44,859 nucleotides of DNA, from the NCBI GenBank assembly GCA_944388395.1, contig CALXIP010000002.1, positions 1 through 44,859 of the forward strand, written 5' to 3'. Both the position numbers and the translations under genes were made by a program. Position 1 is the stretch's first letter; every line of letters starts with the position of its first letter. The stretch comes from an uncultured Ruthenibacterium sp. GTDB lineage: Bacteria; Bacillota; Clostridia; Oscillospirales; Ruminococcaceae. The notes under the pieces are model-generated. The model ran no database searches. It worked only from the letters and a program-made list of their open reading frames with translations, and had not been told where the DNA came from. Positions 38,453 to 44,859 of this stretch are shown here, piece after piece.

Positions 38453-39379
38453 ATGGATTGGACCGATATCAGACTGACTGTTCCCGCCCGTTTTTCCGAC
38501 ACGGCCGAGGCCATCGCCACGGGCATTTCCGGCGGCGGCATCTACATTGAAGACTACCGCGATCTGGAGAGCCAGGTGGAGGCCATCGCCCACGTGGACC
38601 TGATCGAGCAGGACCTGCTGGACAAAAAGCGGGACGAGGTGATCGTGCACCTGTACATCGCCCCGGACGAAAACGTGGCCGAGATCGCGGACCTGATGCG
38701 GGACCGGCTGGCCCGGGCCGAGGTTCCCTACACCATGGCGCTGGAAGGCGTGCGCCAGGAGGACTGGGAGAACGGCTGGAAGCAGTATTACCACGCCATG
38801 GACATCGGCGCCCGGCTGGCCGTGGTGCCCAGCTGGGAGCAGTACGACACGGACCGGGCCGTCATCACCCTGGACCCGGGCATGGCCTTCGGCACCGGCA
38901 CCCACGAGACCACGGCCCTGTGCCTGACCGTGCTGGACGAGACCGTGCACGGCGGCGAGCGGGTGCTGGACATCGGCACCGGGTCCGGCATTCTGGCCAT
39001 CGCCGCTTTGAAGCTGGGCGCGGCCGAGGCCGAGGGCGTGGACATCGACCCCATGTGCGTGCGCACCGCCGGCGAGAACGCCGCCCGCAACGGCGTGACC
39101 GAGCACTTCAAGGTGCTCATCGGCGATCTGTCCGACAAGGCCAGCGGCACCTACGACATCATCTGCGCCAACATCGTGGCCAACGCCATCAAGGCGCTGG
39201 TGCCCGGGGTGCCCGCCCTGCTGAAAAAGGACGGCGTGTTCATGGCCAGCGGCATCATCGACACCCGCCGGGACGAAGTCATCGAAGCGGTGAAGGCCGC
39301 CGGCCTGTGCGTGCGCCAGGTAAAGGAAAAGAACGGCTGGGTCTGCCTTGTGTGCGGACATCCGGCCCGGGAGGAGTAA
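38453..39379 (+). CDS. prmA: Ribosomal protein L11 methyltransferase
   Basis: SAM-dependent methyltransferase of 308 residues. An N-terminal substrate-recognition domain (about 1-110) is followed by a Rossmann domain: DPGMAFGTGTHETT (about 141-154), VLDIGTGSGILAIAALKLGA (SAM motif I), EGVDIDPMCV, and the post-motif ANIVANAIKAL in place of the usual ANILA. ATG at 38453 with AAAGGAG 11 nt upstream. It lies 6 nt after rarA and 4 nt before rsmE, so the three are one transcript. Confidence 0.95.
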   Translation: MDWTDIRLTVPARFSDTAEAIATGISGGGIYIEDYRDLESQVEAIAHVDLIEQDLLDKKRDEVIVHLYIAPDENVAEIADLMRDRLARAEVPYTMALEGVRQEDWENGWKQYYHAMDIGARLAVVPSWEQYDTDRAVITLDPGMAFGTGTHETTALCLTVLDETVHGGERVLDIGTGSGILAIAALKLGAAEAEGVDIDPMCVRTAGENAARNGVTEHFKVLIGDLSDKASGTYDIICANIVANAIKALVPGVPALLKKDGVFMASGIIDTRRDEVIEAVKAAGLCVRQVKEKNGWVCLVCGHPAREE

Positions 39380-39383
39380 AACG

Positions 39384-40106
39384 ATGCCCCATCGCTATTT
39401 CACAACCGAGATCCACGGCGACCGCGCCTTTTTGTCCGGTGCGGACGCGCGCCATCTGGCCGTGGTCATGCGCGCCCGGCCGGGCCTTGCGGTCACAGTG
39501 TGCGACACCGCCGGCACCGACTACGCCTGCCGTGTGTGCAGCGCGGCCCCGGAACAGGTGGAGCTGGAAGTGATTTCCAGCTGCCCCAGTGTATCGGAGC
39601 CCTCGGTTCCGGTTACGCTATACGTAGGCTATCCCAAACAGGACAAACTGGAATGGATCATTCAAAAGGCGGTGGAGCTGGGCGCGGTGGAGATCGTGCC
39701 TTTCTTCAGCCGGTTCTGCGTGGCCGCGCCCAAAAAAGAGGACGTGAAAAACCAGCGCTACAACCGCATCGCCTTCGAGGCGGCCAAACAGGCGGGCCGC
39801 GGCGTGATCCCCCGGGTCGCCATGCCTTTGACCTTTGCCCAGATGATCGGGCAGGCCGCGGCCAAAGACCGGGCACTTTTTTGCTACGAGGCGGGCGGAG
39901 AACCTTTACTTAGCCGGTTGGAGGGCGCATCGGGCGCTCTTGCCATCATCACTGGCAGCGAGGGCGGCTTTTCCCCCGAAGAAGCACAGGCGGCCGTGCA
40001 GGCGGGATGTGTTCCCGTGACGCTGGGCCCGCGCATTCTCCGCTGTGAAACGGCCCCGCTGGCGGCGCTGGCGGTGGCAATGGCTCTGACCGGCAATTTA
40101 CAATAG
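39384..40106 (+). CDS. rsmE: 16S rRNA m3U1498 methyltransferase
   Basis: SPOUT-class methyltransferase of 240 residues acting on helix 44 of 16S rRNA. An N-terminal PUA-like domain (MPHRYFTTEIHGDRAFLSGA, then RHLAVVMRARPG) precedes the knotted domain with KQDKLEWIIQKAVELG, IAFEAAKQAGRG, ITGSEGGFSPEE and LGPRILRCETAPLAAL, the knot/SAM motif. ATG at 39384 has GGAGG 7-8 nt upstream overlapping the prmA stop. Last of the three-gene operon. Confidence 0.96.
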   Translation: MPHRYFTTEIHGDRAFLSGADARHLAVVMRARPGLAVTVCDTAGTDYACRVCSAAPEQVELEVISSCPSVSEPSVPVTLYVGYPKQDKLEWIIQKAVELGAVEIVPFFSRFCVAAPKKEDVKNQRYNRIAFEAAKQAGRGVIPRVAMPLTFAQMIGQAAAKDRALFCYEAGGEPLLSRLEGASGALAIITGSEGGFSPEEAQAAVQAGCVPVTLGPRILRCETAPLAALAVAMALTGNLQ

Positions 40107-40132
40107 CCGCGGGTCAGAGGGCATCCGAAAAC

Positions 40133-40170
40133 CAAACTCCCTTTCGCCCGCGGCGTGAAAGGGAGTTTTG
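40133..40170 (+). terminator. Terminator of rsmE that also carries the ribosome site of the next gene
   Basis: Stem AAACTCCCTTTC (40134-40145) / GAAAGGGAGTTT (40156-40167) with a 10-nt loop and TTTTG tail. The right arm contains AAAGGGAG, the Shine-Dalgarno of the following lipoprotein gene, so the hairpin would hide it. Confidence 0.72.
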
Positions 40171-40173
40171 ATT

Positions 40174-41022
40174 TTGCGCAGAAAACTGTTTGCCGTCACT
40201 TTGAGCCTTGCTTTGTGCATGGGGCTTCTGTCCGGATGTATGAGTGATTCTTCCTCTTCGTCCTCTTCCTCCATGCACTCTTCCTCCACCCTGATGGACG
40301 ACGTGGAAAGCGGCATGTCCCGGGTGGAGTCCGACGTCAAGTCCGGCATGTCGGACATGATGGACGGTTCCTCTTCCACCTCTCACTCCTCCTCGGATGG
40401 CAGCGCATCCGGAACCGCGGCGGCCGCCGCGGTTCCCGACGAGGACTGGGCCACCCGTCTGGTCAACGCCGCCAACCCGCTGCCGGAGGATTTCTCCGTC
40501 AAAACCGTGATGATCGAAGGCTACGAAAACCGCCCCTTTGACGCCCGCGCCGCCGACGCGCTGGAGGCCATGCTGGCGGATGCCGAGGCGGCCGGCTGCA
40601 AGCTCTACTTAGTATCCGCCTACCGCAGCGTGGACCGGCAGCGCAGCCTGTTCGCCCGCAAGACCCAGAGCTTTGCAGACGAGGGCTTTCCCCGGGACGA
40701 GGCGGAAAAACAGGCGGCCCAGTGGGTGGCGCGCCCGGGCACCAGCGAGCACAACCTGGGGCTGGCGGCGGACATCGTGTCCGCCAACTGGTACGCCGGC
40801 CACGACGACCTGACCGCCGATTTTGACCAGACCCCGGAGTTTGAGTGGCTGCAGGCCCACTGCGCCGAATACGGGTTCATCCTGCGCTATCCCCAGGGCA
40901 AGGAAACCGTGACCGGGATCACCTACGAGCCCTGGCACTACCGCTACGTGGGCAAGGACGCCGCCGCGCAGATCATGGGCCAGGGCATCACATTGGAAGA
41001 ATACAACCAGAAGACCCGCTGA
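40174..41022 (+). CDS. VanY-type D-Ala-D-Ala carboxypeptidase lipoprotein (M15B)
   Basis: Exported peptidoglycan peptidase of 282 residues. The signal peptide is LRRKLFAVTLSLALCMGLLSGC with a lipobox LSGC (Cys about 22). A Ser/Met/Asp-rich linker to about residue 90 follows, including a run of eight serines. The M15B domain has VSAYRSVDRQRSLF, the zinc motif RPGTSEHNLGLAADIV (SxHxxGxxxD) and EPWHYRYVG with the last zinc histidine. I chose TTG at 40174, 8 nt after GGGAG; a TTG at 40168 is too close. It trims the terminal D-Ala of peptidoglycan stems. This housekeeping-type VanY does not by itself imply vancomycin resistance. Confidence 0.9.
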   Translation: MRRKLFAVTLSLALCMGLLSGCMSDSSSSSSSSMHSSSTLMDDVESGMSRVESDVKSGMSDMMDGSSSTSHSSSDGSASGTAAAAAVPDEDWATRLVNAANPLPEDFSVKTVMIEGYENRPFDARAADALEAMLADAEAAGCKLYLVSAYRSVDRQRSLFARKTQSFADEGFPRDEAEKQAAQWVARPGTSEHNLGLAADIVSANWYAGHDDLTADFDQTPEFEWLQAHCAEYGFILRYPQGKETVTGITYEPWHYRYVGKDAAAQIMGQGITLEEYNQKTR

Positions 41023-41023
41023 A

Positions 41024-41057
41024 CCCGCCCGCCGGACTTCGGCGGGATTTCTTTTTT
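41024..41057 (+). terminator. Terminator of the VanY-like gene
   Basis: CCCGCCG / CGGCGGG stem with a 5-nt loop, followed by ATTTCTTTTTT. Confidence 0.8.
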
Positions 41058-41067
41058 GCGCCGGCAT

Positions 41068-41095
41068 GTTCAAACGTTGACAAATGTGTTACAAT
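41068..41095 (+). promoter_or_regulatory. Possible promoter of the DegV gene
   Basis: GTTCAA (41068-41073), 16 nt, TACAAT (41090-41095). A perfect TTGACA at 41077-41082 is too near this -10 to pair with it. Confidence 0.4.
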
Positions 41096-41131
41096 AACTC
41101 TTAACAGATCTATGGCAAAGGAGAAGCAATT

Positions 41132-42007
41132 ATGAGCGATTACCGCATTTTGACCGACTCCACCACCGACCTCTCGCCCGAGCTGATCCGCGAGATGGAT
41201 GTGGACGTCATCCCCCTCTATTTCATCTTAGACGGCCAAACCTACCAAAACGACCCCGCGGGCAAGGACATGTCCTTCTCCGCGTTTTACGACAAGCTGC
41301 GTGCCGGGGCTCAGTCCAGCACCACCCAGATCACGCCCGAGCGCTTCCGCGAAATTGTGGAGCCGCTGCTGCAGCAGGGCACCGACGTTTTGTACCTGGC
41401 CTTTTCCTCCGGCCTGTCCGGCACCTACAACGCCAGCCGCCTGATGTTTGAAGAGCTGGCCGAGCAGTATCCCCAGCGCAAGGTGGTCACCGTGGACACT
41501 CTGGCCGCCTCCATGGGCGAAGGGTTGCTGGTCTATCTGGCCGCGCAGCAGAAAAAGCAGGGCAAATCCCTGGAAGAGGTGGCCCAGTGGGTCACGGACA
41601 ACCGGCTGAAACTGTCCCACTGGTTCACCGTGGACGATCTGAACCATCTGAAACGGGGCGGCCGCGTGTCCGGCGCCGCCGCGTTCTTCGGCACCATGCT
41701 GAACATCAAACCCGTGCTTCACGTGGACGACGAAGGCCACCTGATCCCCATGGAAAAGGTCCGCGGCCGCCGTCAAAGCCTGGACGCCCTGGTGGACCAC
41801 ATGGCCAAAACCGGCATCGACAATGCCCATCAGACCGTGTTCATCAGCCACGGCGACTGCCAGGCGGACGTGGAGTACGTAGCCGACCAGATCCGCAGCC
41901 GCTTCGGCACCAAGGACATCCACATCAACTACATCGGGCCGGTCATCGGAACCCATTCCGGCCCCGGCACCGTGGCGCTGTTCTTCCTGGCGGAAAACCG
42001 GAACTGA
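41132..42007 (+). CDS. DegV-family fatty-acid-binding protein (FakB-like)
   Basis: Protein of 291 residues of the DegV fold, which binds a fatty acid for phosphorylation by FakA. YRILTDSTTDLSPELI (start), FSSGLSGTYNASRLM (about 90-104), DTLAASMGEGLLV, the HLKRGGRVSG stretch and the C-terminal GPVIGTHSGPGTVALFF are diagnostic; the Thr-Ser and His-x-Gly elements that hold the carboxylate are present. ATG at 41132 with AAAGGAG 8 nt upstream. It stands alone between terminators. No fakA is in the window. Confidence 0.93.
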   Translation: MSDYRILTDSTTDLSPELIREMDVDVIPLYFILDGQTYQNDPAGKDMSFSAFYDKLRAGAQSSTTQITPERFREIVEPLLQQGTDVLYLAFSSGLSGTYNASRLMFEELAEQYPQRKVVTVDTLAASMGEGLLVYLAAQQKKQGKSLEEVAQWVTDNRLKLSHWFTVDDLNHLKRGGRVSGAAAFFGTMLNIKPVLHVDDEGHLIPMEKVRGRRQSLDALVDHMAKTGIDNAHQTVFISHGDCQADVEYVADQIRSRFGTKDIHINYIGPVIGTHSGPGTVALFFLAENRN

Positions 42008-42027
42008 CCCCCGCCTTCCCGCAAAAC

Positions 42028-42063
42028 AAAACCGGCATGACCCCTCGGTCATGCCGGTTTTTT
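42028..42063. terminator. Bidirectional terminator between degV and the ptsI-like gene
   Basis: AAACCGGCATGAC / GTCATGCCGGTTT with a 6-nt loop, A-run left and TTTTTT right; it serves both convergent genes. Confidence 0.87.
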
Positions 42064-42098
42064 CATCCGCCGTTTTGGCTCACGGGGCACTCGCCCGC

Positions 42099-43685
42099 TC
42101 AAAGGGAGATCCCCATCAAATATTCCTTGATGCCCAGCAGGCTTCCGTAGGCCATGCTCAGCTGCCGCACGCCCAGCCGCAGGTACACCTCCGCCAGTTC
42201 CGGCCGCGCGGCGCTCTCGCAGCACACACAGACGGGGATGCGCGCCTCGGCGGCCGCCTCCACCGTCATGCTGACCATGCGGTGCACCGCCGGGGAAAAC
42301 TGCGGAAAATACTCCTGCACCGTGGCGCTGCCCCGGTCCGCCGCATGGGCGTACTGGGCAAGGTTCGTGGTGCTGATGTGGAAAAAGGCCGACTTGCGCG
42401 CCAGTTCCCGGGCGCTCAGGGCAGCGGCCGGCGTCTCGATCATCACGCCCACCGGCACGTTTTCGGAAAAAGGCACCCGCCGCTTGCGCAGCGACGCCTT
42501 GGCCGCGTGCAGAAGCTCCAGCGCGCGCTCCACGTCATCGGCCGTGCTCACCATGGGCAGAACCACCCGCAGGTTGCCCTGCACGCCCGCCCGCAGCAGC
42601 GCGGCCATCTGCGTCTGGAACCACTGGGGGTGCGCCAGACTGTACCGGATGCCCCGCAGCCCCAGCGCCGGGTTGGGTTCCAGCGCGCCCTCCGGCCCGT
42701 TTCCGCCGTAGGTGCTGATGGTCACCGGCTTTCCCTTGGCCGCGTTCAGACAGGCGGTGTAAAACTGATACTGCGCCTCTTCGCTGTCGTTCTCGCCGGG
42801 GCGCACCGTGTACTCGCTCAGCAGCAGGCCCACGCCCTGGGCGTCCGCCTCCACGGCCGCGCGCACATCCTCCACGGTGGAGCAGTTGGCATACAGTTCA
42901 AAGGGCGTTCCGTCCCGGGTGACGCAGGCCGCATAGCGCAGCCGCTCCTCGGTCAGCGTGTGCCGGCGCGCCCGCCGGATGCTGTGGGCGAACCGGGCCT
43001 TGGTGGCCTCGTCCGGCTCCAGGCACAAATCGCCGGTGCTGCCGTTTATCGCCGCGATCTTGCCGTCGCACACATCCAGAAATTCCTGTCCGGCCAGAAC
43101 CACCGCCGGAATGCCCATGGTCCGGGCAATGATGGACGCGTGCGCGTTGGCCGACCCCGCCCCCATCACCAGCCCCAGAATCATCCGCCGGTCAATGGAT
43201 AAAATATCGGTAGGGTACAGTTCCTCCGCCGCCAGAATGCTGGGCGAGTTCAGCGGCGGCATCTGTGCCTGCGGCCCGTCCAACACGTCCACAATGCGGT
43301 AGCAGGCGTCCAGCACGTCGCAGGCGCGCTCCCGCAGATAATCGTCGTCCAGCGCCCGGATGCGCCCGGCAAAGATCCCCGCCGCGCGCTCCACCGCGGC
43401 GGCCGCGCCCGCACCCGCGTGAATGTACGCCAGCACTTCGTTCTGAAGGCCCTCGTCCGCCATCATCACCTGCTGGGCCTGAAAAATCGCCTTTTCATCC
43501 CCGCTCGCCTTTGCGATCAGCTGGTCCAGGTTTTGCTGCGCACGGGTCAGGGCGGACCGGTAGGCCGCTTCTTCCTGGCGCGGGTTGAGCACGGCTCTCC
43601 CCATTCCCGACATGGAACGGCGCACGCGGCACACCGGACCGAATGCCAATCCGTCCGAAGCCGGCACTGCCATATATTTTTCCAT
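42099..43685 (-). CDS. PtsI (enzyme I)-like protein with altered PEP-site residues
   Basis: Protein of 528 residues colinear with phosphotransferase-system enzyme I. The phospho-acceptor His182 is present in GSANAHASIIARTMGIPAVV, and the N-terminal HPr-binding helical region and C-terminal barrel are recognisable. Against E. coli EI by eye, Arg296 is Leu289 (GVGLLLSEY), Arg332 is Ser324 (VTISTYGG) and Asn454-Asp455 are Thr440-Asn441 (FFHISTTNLAQY). Glu431, Arg465 and Cys502 are kept as Glu417, Arg451 and Cys489. Loss of two PEP-binding arginines and the metal aspartate argues against normal PEP autophosphorylation. ATG at 43685 with GCGAGGTG upstream. No HPr gene is nearby. Confidence 0.85.
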   Translation of the reverse strand: MEKYMAVPASDGLAFGPVCRVRRSMSGMGRAVLNPRQEEAAYRSALTRAQQNLDQLIAKASGDEKAIFQAQQVMMADEGLQNEVLAYIHAGAGAAAAVERAAGIFAGRIRALDDDYLRERACDVLDACYRIVDVLDGPQAQMPPLNSPSILAAEELYPTDILSIDRRMILGLVMGAGSANAHASIIARTMGIPAVVLAGQEFLDVCDGKIAAINGSTGDLCLEPDEATKARFAHSIRRARRHTLTEERLRYAACVTRDGTPFELYANCSTVEDVRAAVEADAQGVGLLLSEYTVRPGENDSEEAQYQFYTACLNAAKGKPVTISTYGGNGPEGALEPNPALGLRGIRYSLAHPQWFQTQMAALLRAGVQGNLRVVLPMVSTADDVERALELLHAAKASLRKRRVPFSENVPVGVMIETPAAALSARELARKSAFFHISTTNLAQYAHAADRGSATVQEYFPQFSPAVHRMVSMTVEAAAEARIPVCVCCESAARPELAEVYLRLGVRQLSMAYGSLLGIKEYLMGISL

Positions 43686-43795
43686 CGCGGCACCTCGCTT
43701 TTCCCTGCGCGGCGTTTTGGGCCGCACCCTGCTAAGTCAATGTATATTCCCGATCGTTTCCCAATAGAAGCGTCCGGCCGTTTGTTTTTTGTTTC

Positions 43796-43824
43796 AGTAT
43801 ACCATATTCTTCCTTTCTTTTACA
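43796..43824 (-). promoter_or_regulatory. Promoter of the ptsI-like gene
   Basis: Extended -10 TGGTATACT (TATACT at 43801-43796) with a weak -35 TGTAAA (43824-43819) at 17 nt. The same TGGTATACTG string precedes glnS and the flavin-reductase gene. The leader to 43685 is about 105 nt. Confidence 0.55.
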
Positions 43825-43941
43825 GCTGCACAGCCCTTTTTCTTTCAATCACACAAAACTTTCTTTCCTTTTTCACAATCTGGTTTTAAAAACCATATAA
43901 TATATTTACAGAAACCCATTTATTTTGTTCTCAAAATCGTA

Positions 43942-43947
43942 TATAAT
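43942..43947 (+). promoter_or_regulatory. -10 box of the hemolysin III-like gene
   Basis: TATAAT 23 nt before the ATG, in a very AT-rich stretch with several near-matches; the -35 is not clear. Confidence 0.45.
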
Positions 43948-43970
43948 AAGATTTAAAGGAGGGGATTTGC

Positions 43971-44642
43971 ATGGTCCGTGAGACAGACCCAACCAAATTT
44001 TATACCAAAGGCGAAGAGATCTTCAACGCGGTCAGCCACGGCATGGGCAGCCTTCTGTCCGTGGTGGGCACCAGCGTTCTGGTGACCATTGCCGCATTGT
44101 TTTCCACACCGCGCAACGCGGTGATCTGCCTTGTATACGGGCTTTCGCTGGTGGTGCTGTACACCATGAGCACGCTGTATCATTCGTTTCCGCAGCGGGG
44201 CGTCAAACGCTTTTTCCGCATTCTGGACCATTCCACCATTTATCTTCTGATCGCCGGCAGCTATACGCCCTTCACGCTGATCCTGCTGGGCGGCAGTACG
44301 CGGGGGCCGCTGGTGTGCGGGATCATCTGGGCGGCGGCGCTGCTGGGCGTGGTGCTGAACGCCATTGACCTGCAGCGTTTTGAAAAAATCTCCATGGTTC
44401 TGTACGTGGCCATGGGCTGGGCGGCCGTGTGGGTGCTGGGGGACATTCTTGACGCCCTGGCCCCGGCGGGGTTCTGGCTGCTTCTGGGCGGCGGGCTGTG
44501 CTATACCGGCGGCATCGTGTTTTACGCCTGGCACAAAGTGCGTTACATGCACGGCATCTGGCATTTGTTCGTGCTGGCGGGCAGCGTGCTGCATTATCTG
44601 TGCATTTTATTGTATGTGCTGCCGCCGGTGTGTGAATTTTAA
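43971..44642 (+). CDS. trhA: Hemolysin III / TrhA family membrane protein (PAQR-like)
   Basis: Seven-helix membrane protein of 223 residues. Family landmarks: GEEIFNAVSHGMGSLL, STLYHSFP (SxxYH), ILDHSTIYLLIAGSYTPFTL (conserved DH and YTPF), and HGIWHLFVLAGSVLHYL with the two metal-site histidines. These residues form the zinc site shared with PAQR receptors and ceramidases. Bacterial members influence membrane energetics and lipid homeostasis; true haemolysis is doubtful. ATG at 43971 with AAAGGAGGGG 6 nt upstream. A single gene, divergent from the ptsI-like gene. Confidence 0.93.
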   Translation: MVRETDPTKFYTKGEEIFNAVSHGMGSLLSVVGTSVLVTIAALFSTPRNAVICLVYGLSLVVLYTMSTLYHSFPQRGVKRFFRILDHSTIYLLIAGSYTPFTLILLGGSTRGPLVCGIIWAAALLGVVLNAIDLQRFEKISMVLYVAMGWAAVWVLGDILDALAPAGFWLLLGGGLCYTGGIVFYAWHKVRYMHGIWHLFVLAGSVLHYLCILLYVLPPVCEF

Positions 44643-44647
44643 AAGCG

Positions 44648-44684
44648 ATCCCCGCGGCGCCGGCATTGACGGCACCGCGGGGAT
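44648..44684 (+). terminator. Hairpin after trhA overlapping a strong promoter
   Basis: ATCCCCGCGG-CGCC / GGCA-CCGCGGGGAT stem with a short T-run. The -35 and spacer of the next promoter lie within its loop and right arm. Confidence 0.6.
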
Positions 44685-44694
44685 TTGGTATAAT
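44666..44694 (+). promoter_or_regulatory. Strong promoter leading into the right-edge RNA
   Basis: TTGACG (44666-44671), 17 nt, TATAAT (44689-44694). The start would be near 44701, at a hairpin GCTGCCT / AGGCAGC (44701-44725). No coding frame with a ribosome site follows; a tRNA-like sequence does. Confidence 0.7.
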
Positions 44695-44739
44695 AACAAA
44701 GCTGCCTGTTTCAAAGAAAGGCAGCTGAAAAAAGAAGAT

Positions 44740-44779
44740 GCAGCGGTATCGAAGTGGTCATAACGGGGCTGACTCGAAA
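44740..44779 (+). tRNA. 5' half of a serine-tRNA-like sequence (anticodon CGA), 3' half not seen
   Basis: The bases fall into canonical tRNA spacing: acceptor GCAGCGG, UA at 8-9, D stem UCG/CGG around AAGUGGUCAUAA, G26, stem GCUGA and loop CUCGAAA with anticodon CGA at 44775-44777. After the loop the expected UCAGC is absent (GACTC instead), and no variable arm, T-arm (GGTTCGAATCC type) or acceptor complement CCGCTGC appears before the window ends 80 nt later. It is therefore a remnant, an interrupted gene (intron or insertion) or a chance match. The strong promoter just upstream favours a real RNA gene. Confidence 0.45.
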
Positions 44780-44859
44780 GACTCTCGCCCTTTGGTCAAT
44801 TTGTCCGCAAGGAATGGCTTAACAGCGGGCTTTTCCTCGGGTGCACATCTGAATTTTCC

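Noticed and set aside
40174..41022. Vancomycin resistance vanY
   Set aside because: There is no vanHAX or vanRS nearby; M15B lipoproteins of this type are common housekeeping enzymes in Clostridia.
41077..41094. Rex-like TTGACAAATGTGTTACAA before the DegV gene
   Set aside because: Only 10 of 14 defined positions match and there is no metabolic reason for Rex control of DegV.
43971..44642. True haemolysin
   Set aside because: The family name is historical; motifs are those of PAQR-like TrhA proteins and nothing indicates toxin activity.
1..44859. CRISPR arrays, insertion sequences, prophage or integrase genes
   Set aside because: No regularly spaced direct repeats and no transposase, integrase or phage structural motifs were seen on either strand.

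Overview
The window looks like a chromosome segment of a high-GC, spore-forming, strictly anaerobic member of the Clostridia, most like the Oscillospiraceae/Ruminococcaceae of the gut (inference). The signs are spoVAC-spoVAD-spoVAE, the germination protease gpr, AdhE, a flavodiiron protein next to a rubredoxin, a GlnRS, a 2-hydroxyacyl-CoA dehydratase/activase pair and Firmicutes-type promoters. There is no IS element, integrase or CRISPR array. The window is mostly core genome plus two accessory metabolic blocks.

Layout. (1) 23-5372, minus strand: a seven-gene Amadori-compound (fructoselysine-type) operon. In transcription order it holds a second FrlD-like kinase, FrlC epimerase, an amidohydrolase-fold protein that lacks most metal ligands, a YjbQ/UPF0047 protein, a GntR/UTRA regulator, FrlD kinase and a second GntR/UTRA regulator. 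No deglycase (FrlB) is visible, but the operon may continue past the left edge. A divergent NhaC-family transporter (5882-7426) shares the intergenic region and may be the importer. A further FrlC-like epimerase plus an SDR dehydrogenase follow (7557-9192). (2) 9411-15826: MATE transporter, flavin reductase, metA (Glu111, so acetyl-CoA-type), a small DUF protein, rubredoxin with flavodiiron protein, and a zinc alcohol dehydrogenase. (3) 15887-17554: glnS, with a promoter that abuts a divergent one. (4) 17702-24083: a dlt-like operon of alpha/beta hydrolase, MBOAT acyltransferase, DltD-like protein, DltA-like ligase, a PLP decarboxylase fused in frame to a carrier protein, and a MIF-like tautomerase. 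This is the strongest candidate for an undescribed system: it suggests that a decarboxylated amino acid, rather than D-alanine, is loaded and exported. (5) 24245-30568: DUF5685, the split dehydratase/activase pair, and gpr. (6) 30700-32945: rpsT and the spoVA operon, which carries an extra 37-residue gene repeating the N-terminal motif of SpoVAD. (7) 33079-36863: DUF2804 and adhE with a Rex-like operator. (8) 37097-42007: rarA-prmA-rsmE, a VanY-type lipoprotein and DegV. (9) 42099-44859: a degenerate PtsI paralog, a TrhA/hemolysin III protein and, at the right edge behind a strong promoter, the 5' half of a serine-tRNA-like sequence whose anticodon stem is not completed.

Promoters were read by eye as -35/-10 pairs with 16-18 nt spacing. 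Starts were chosen from Shine-Dalgarno spacing. Family names rest on recognised motifs and remembered homologues, not on searches.
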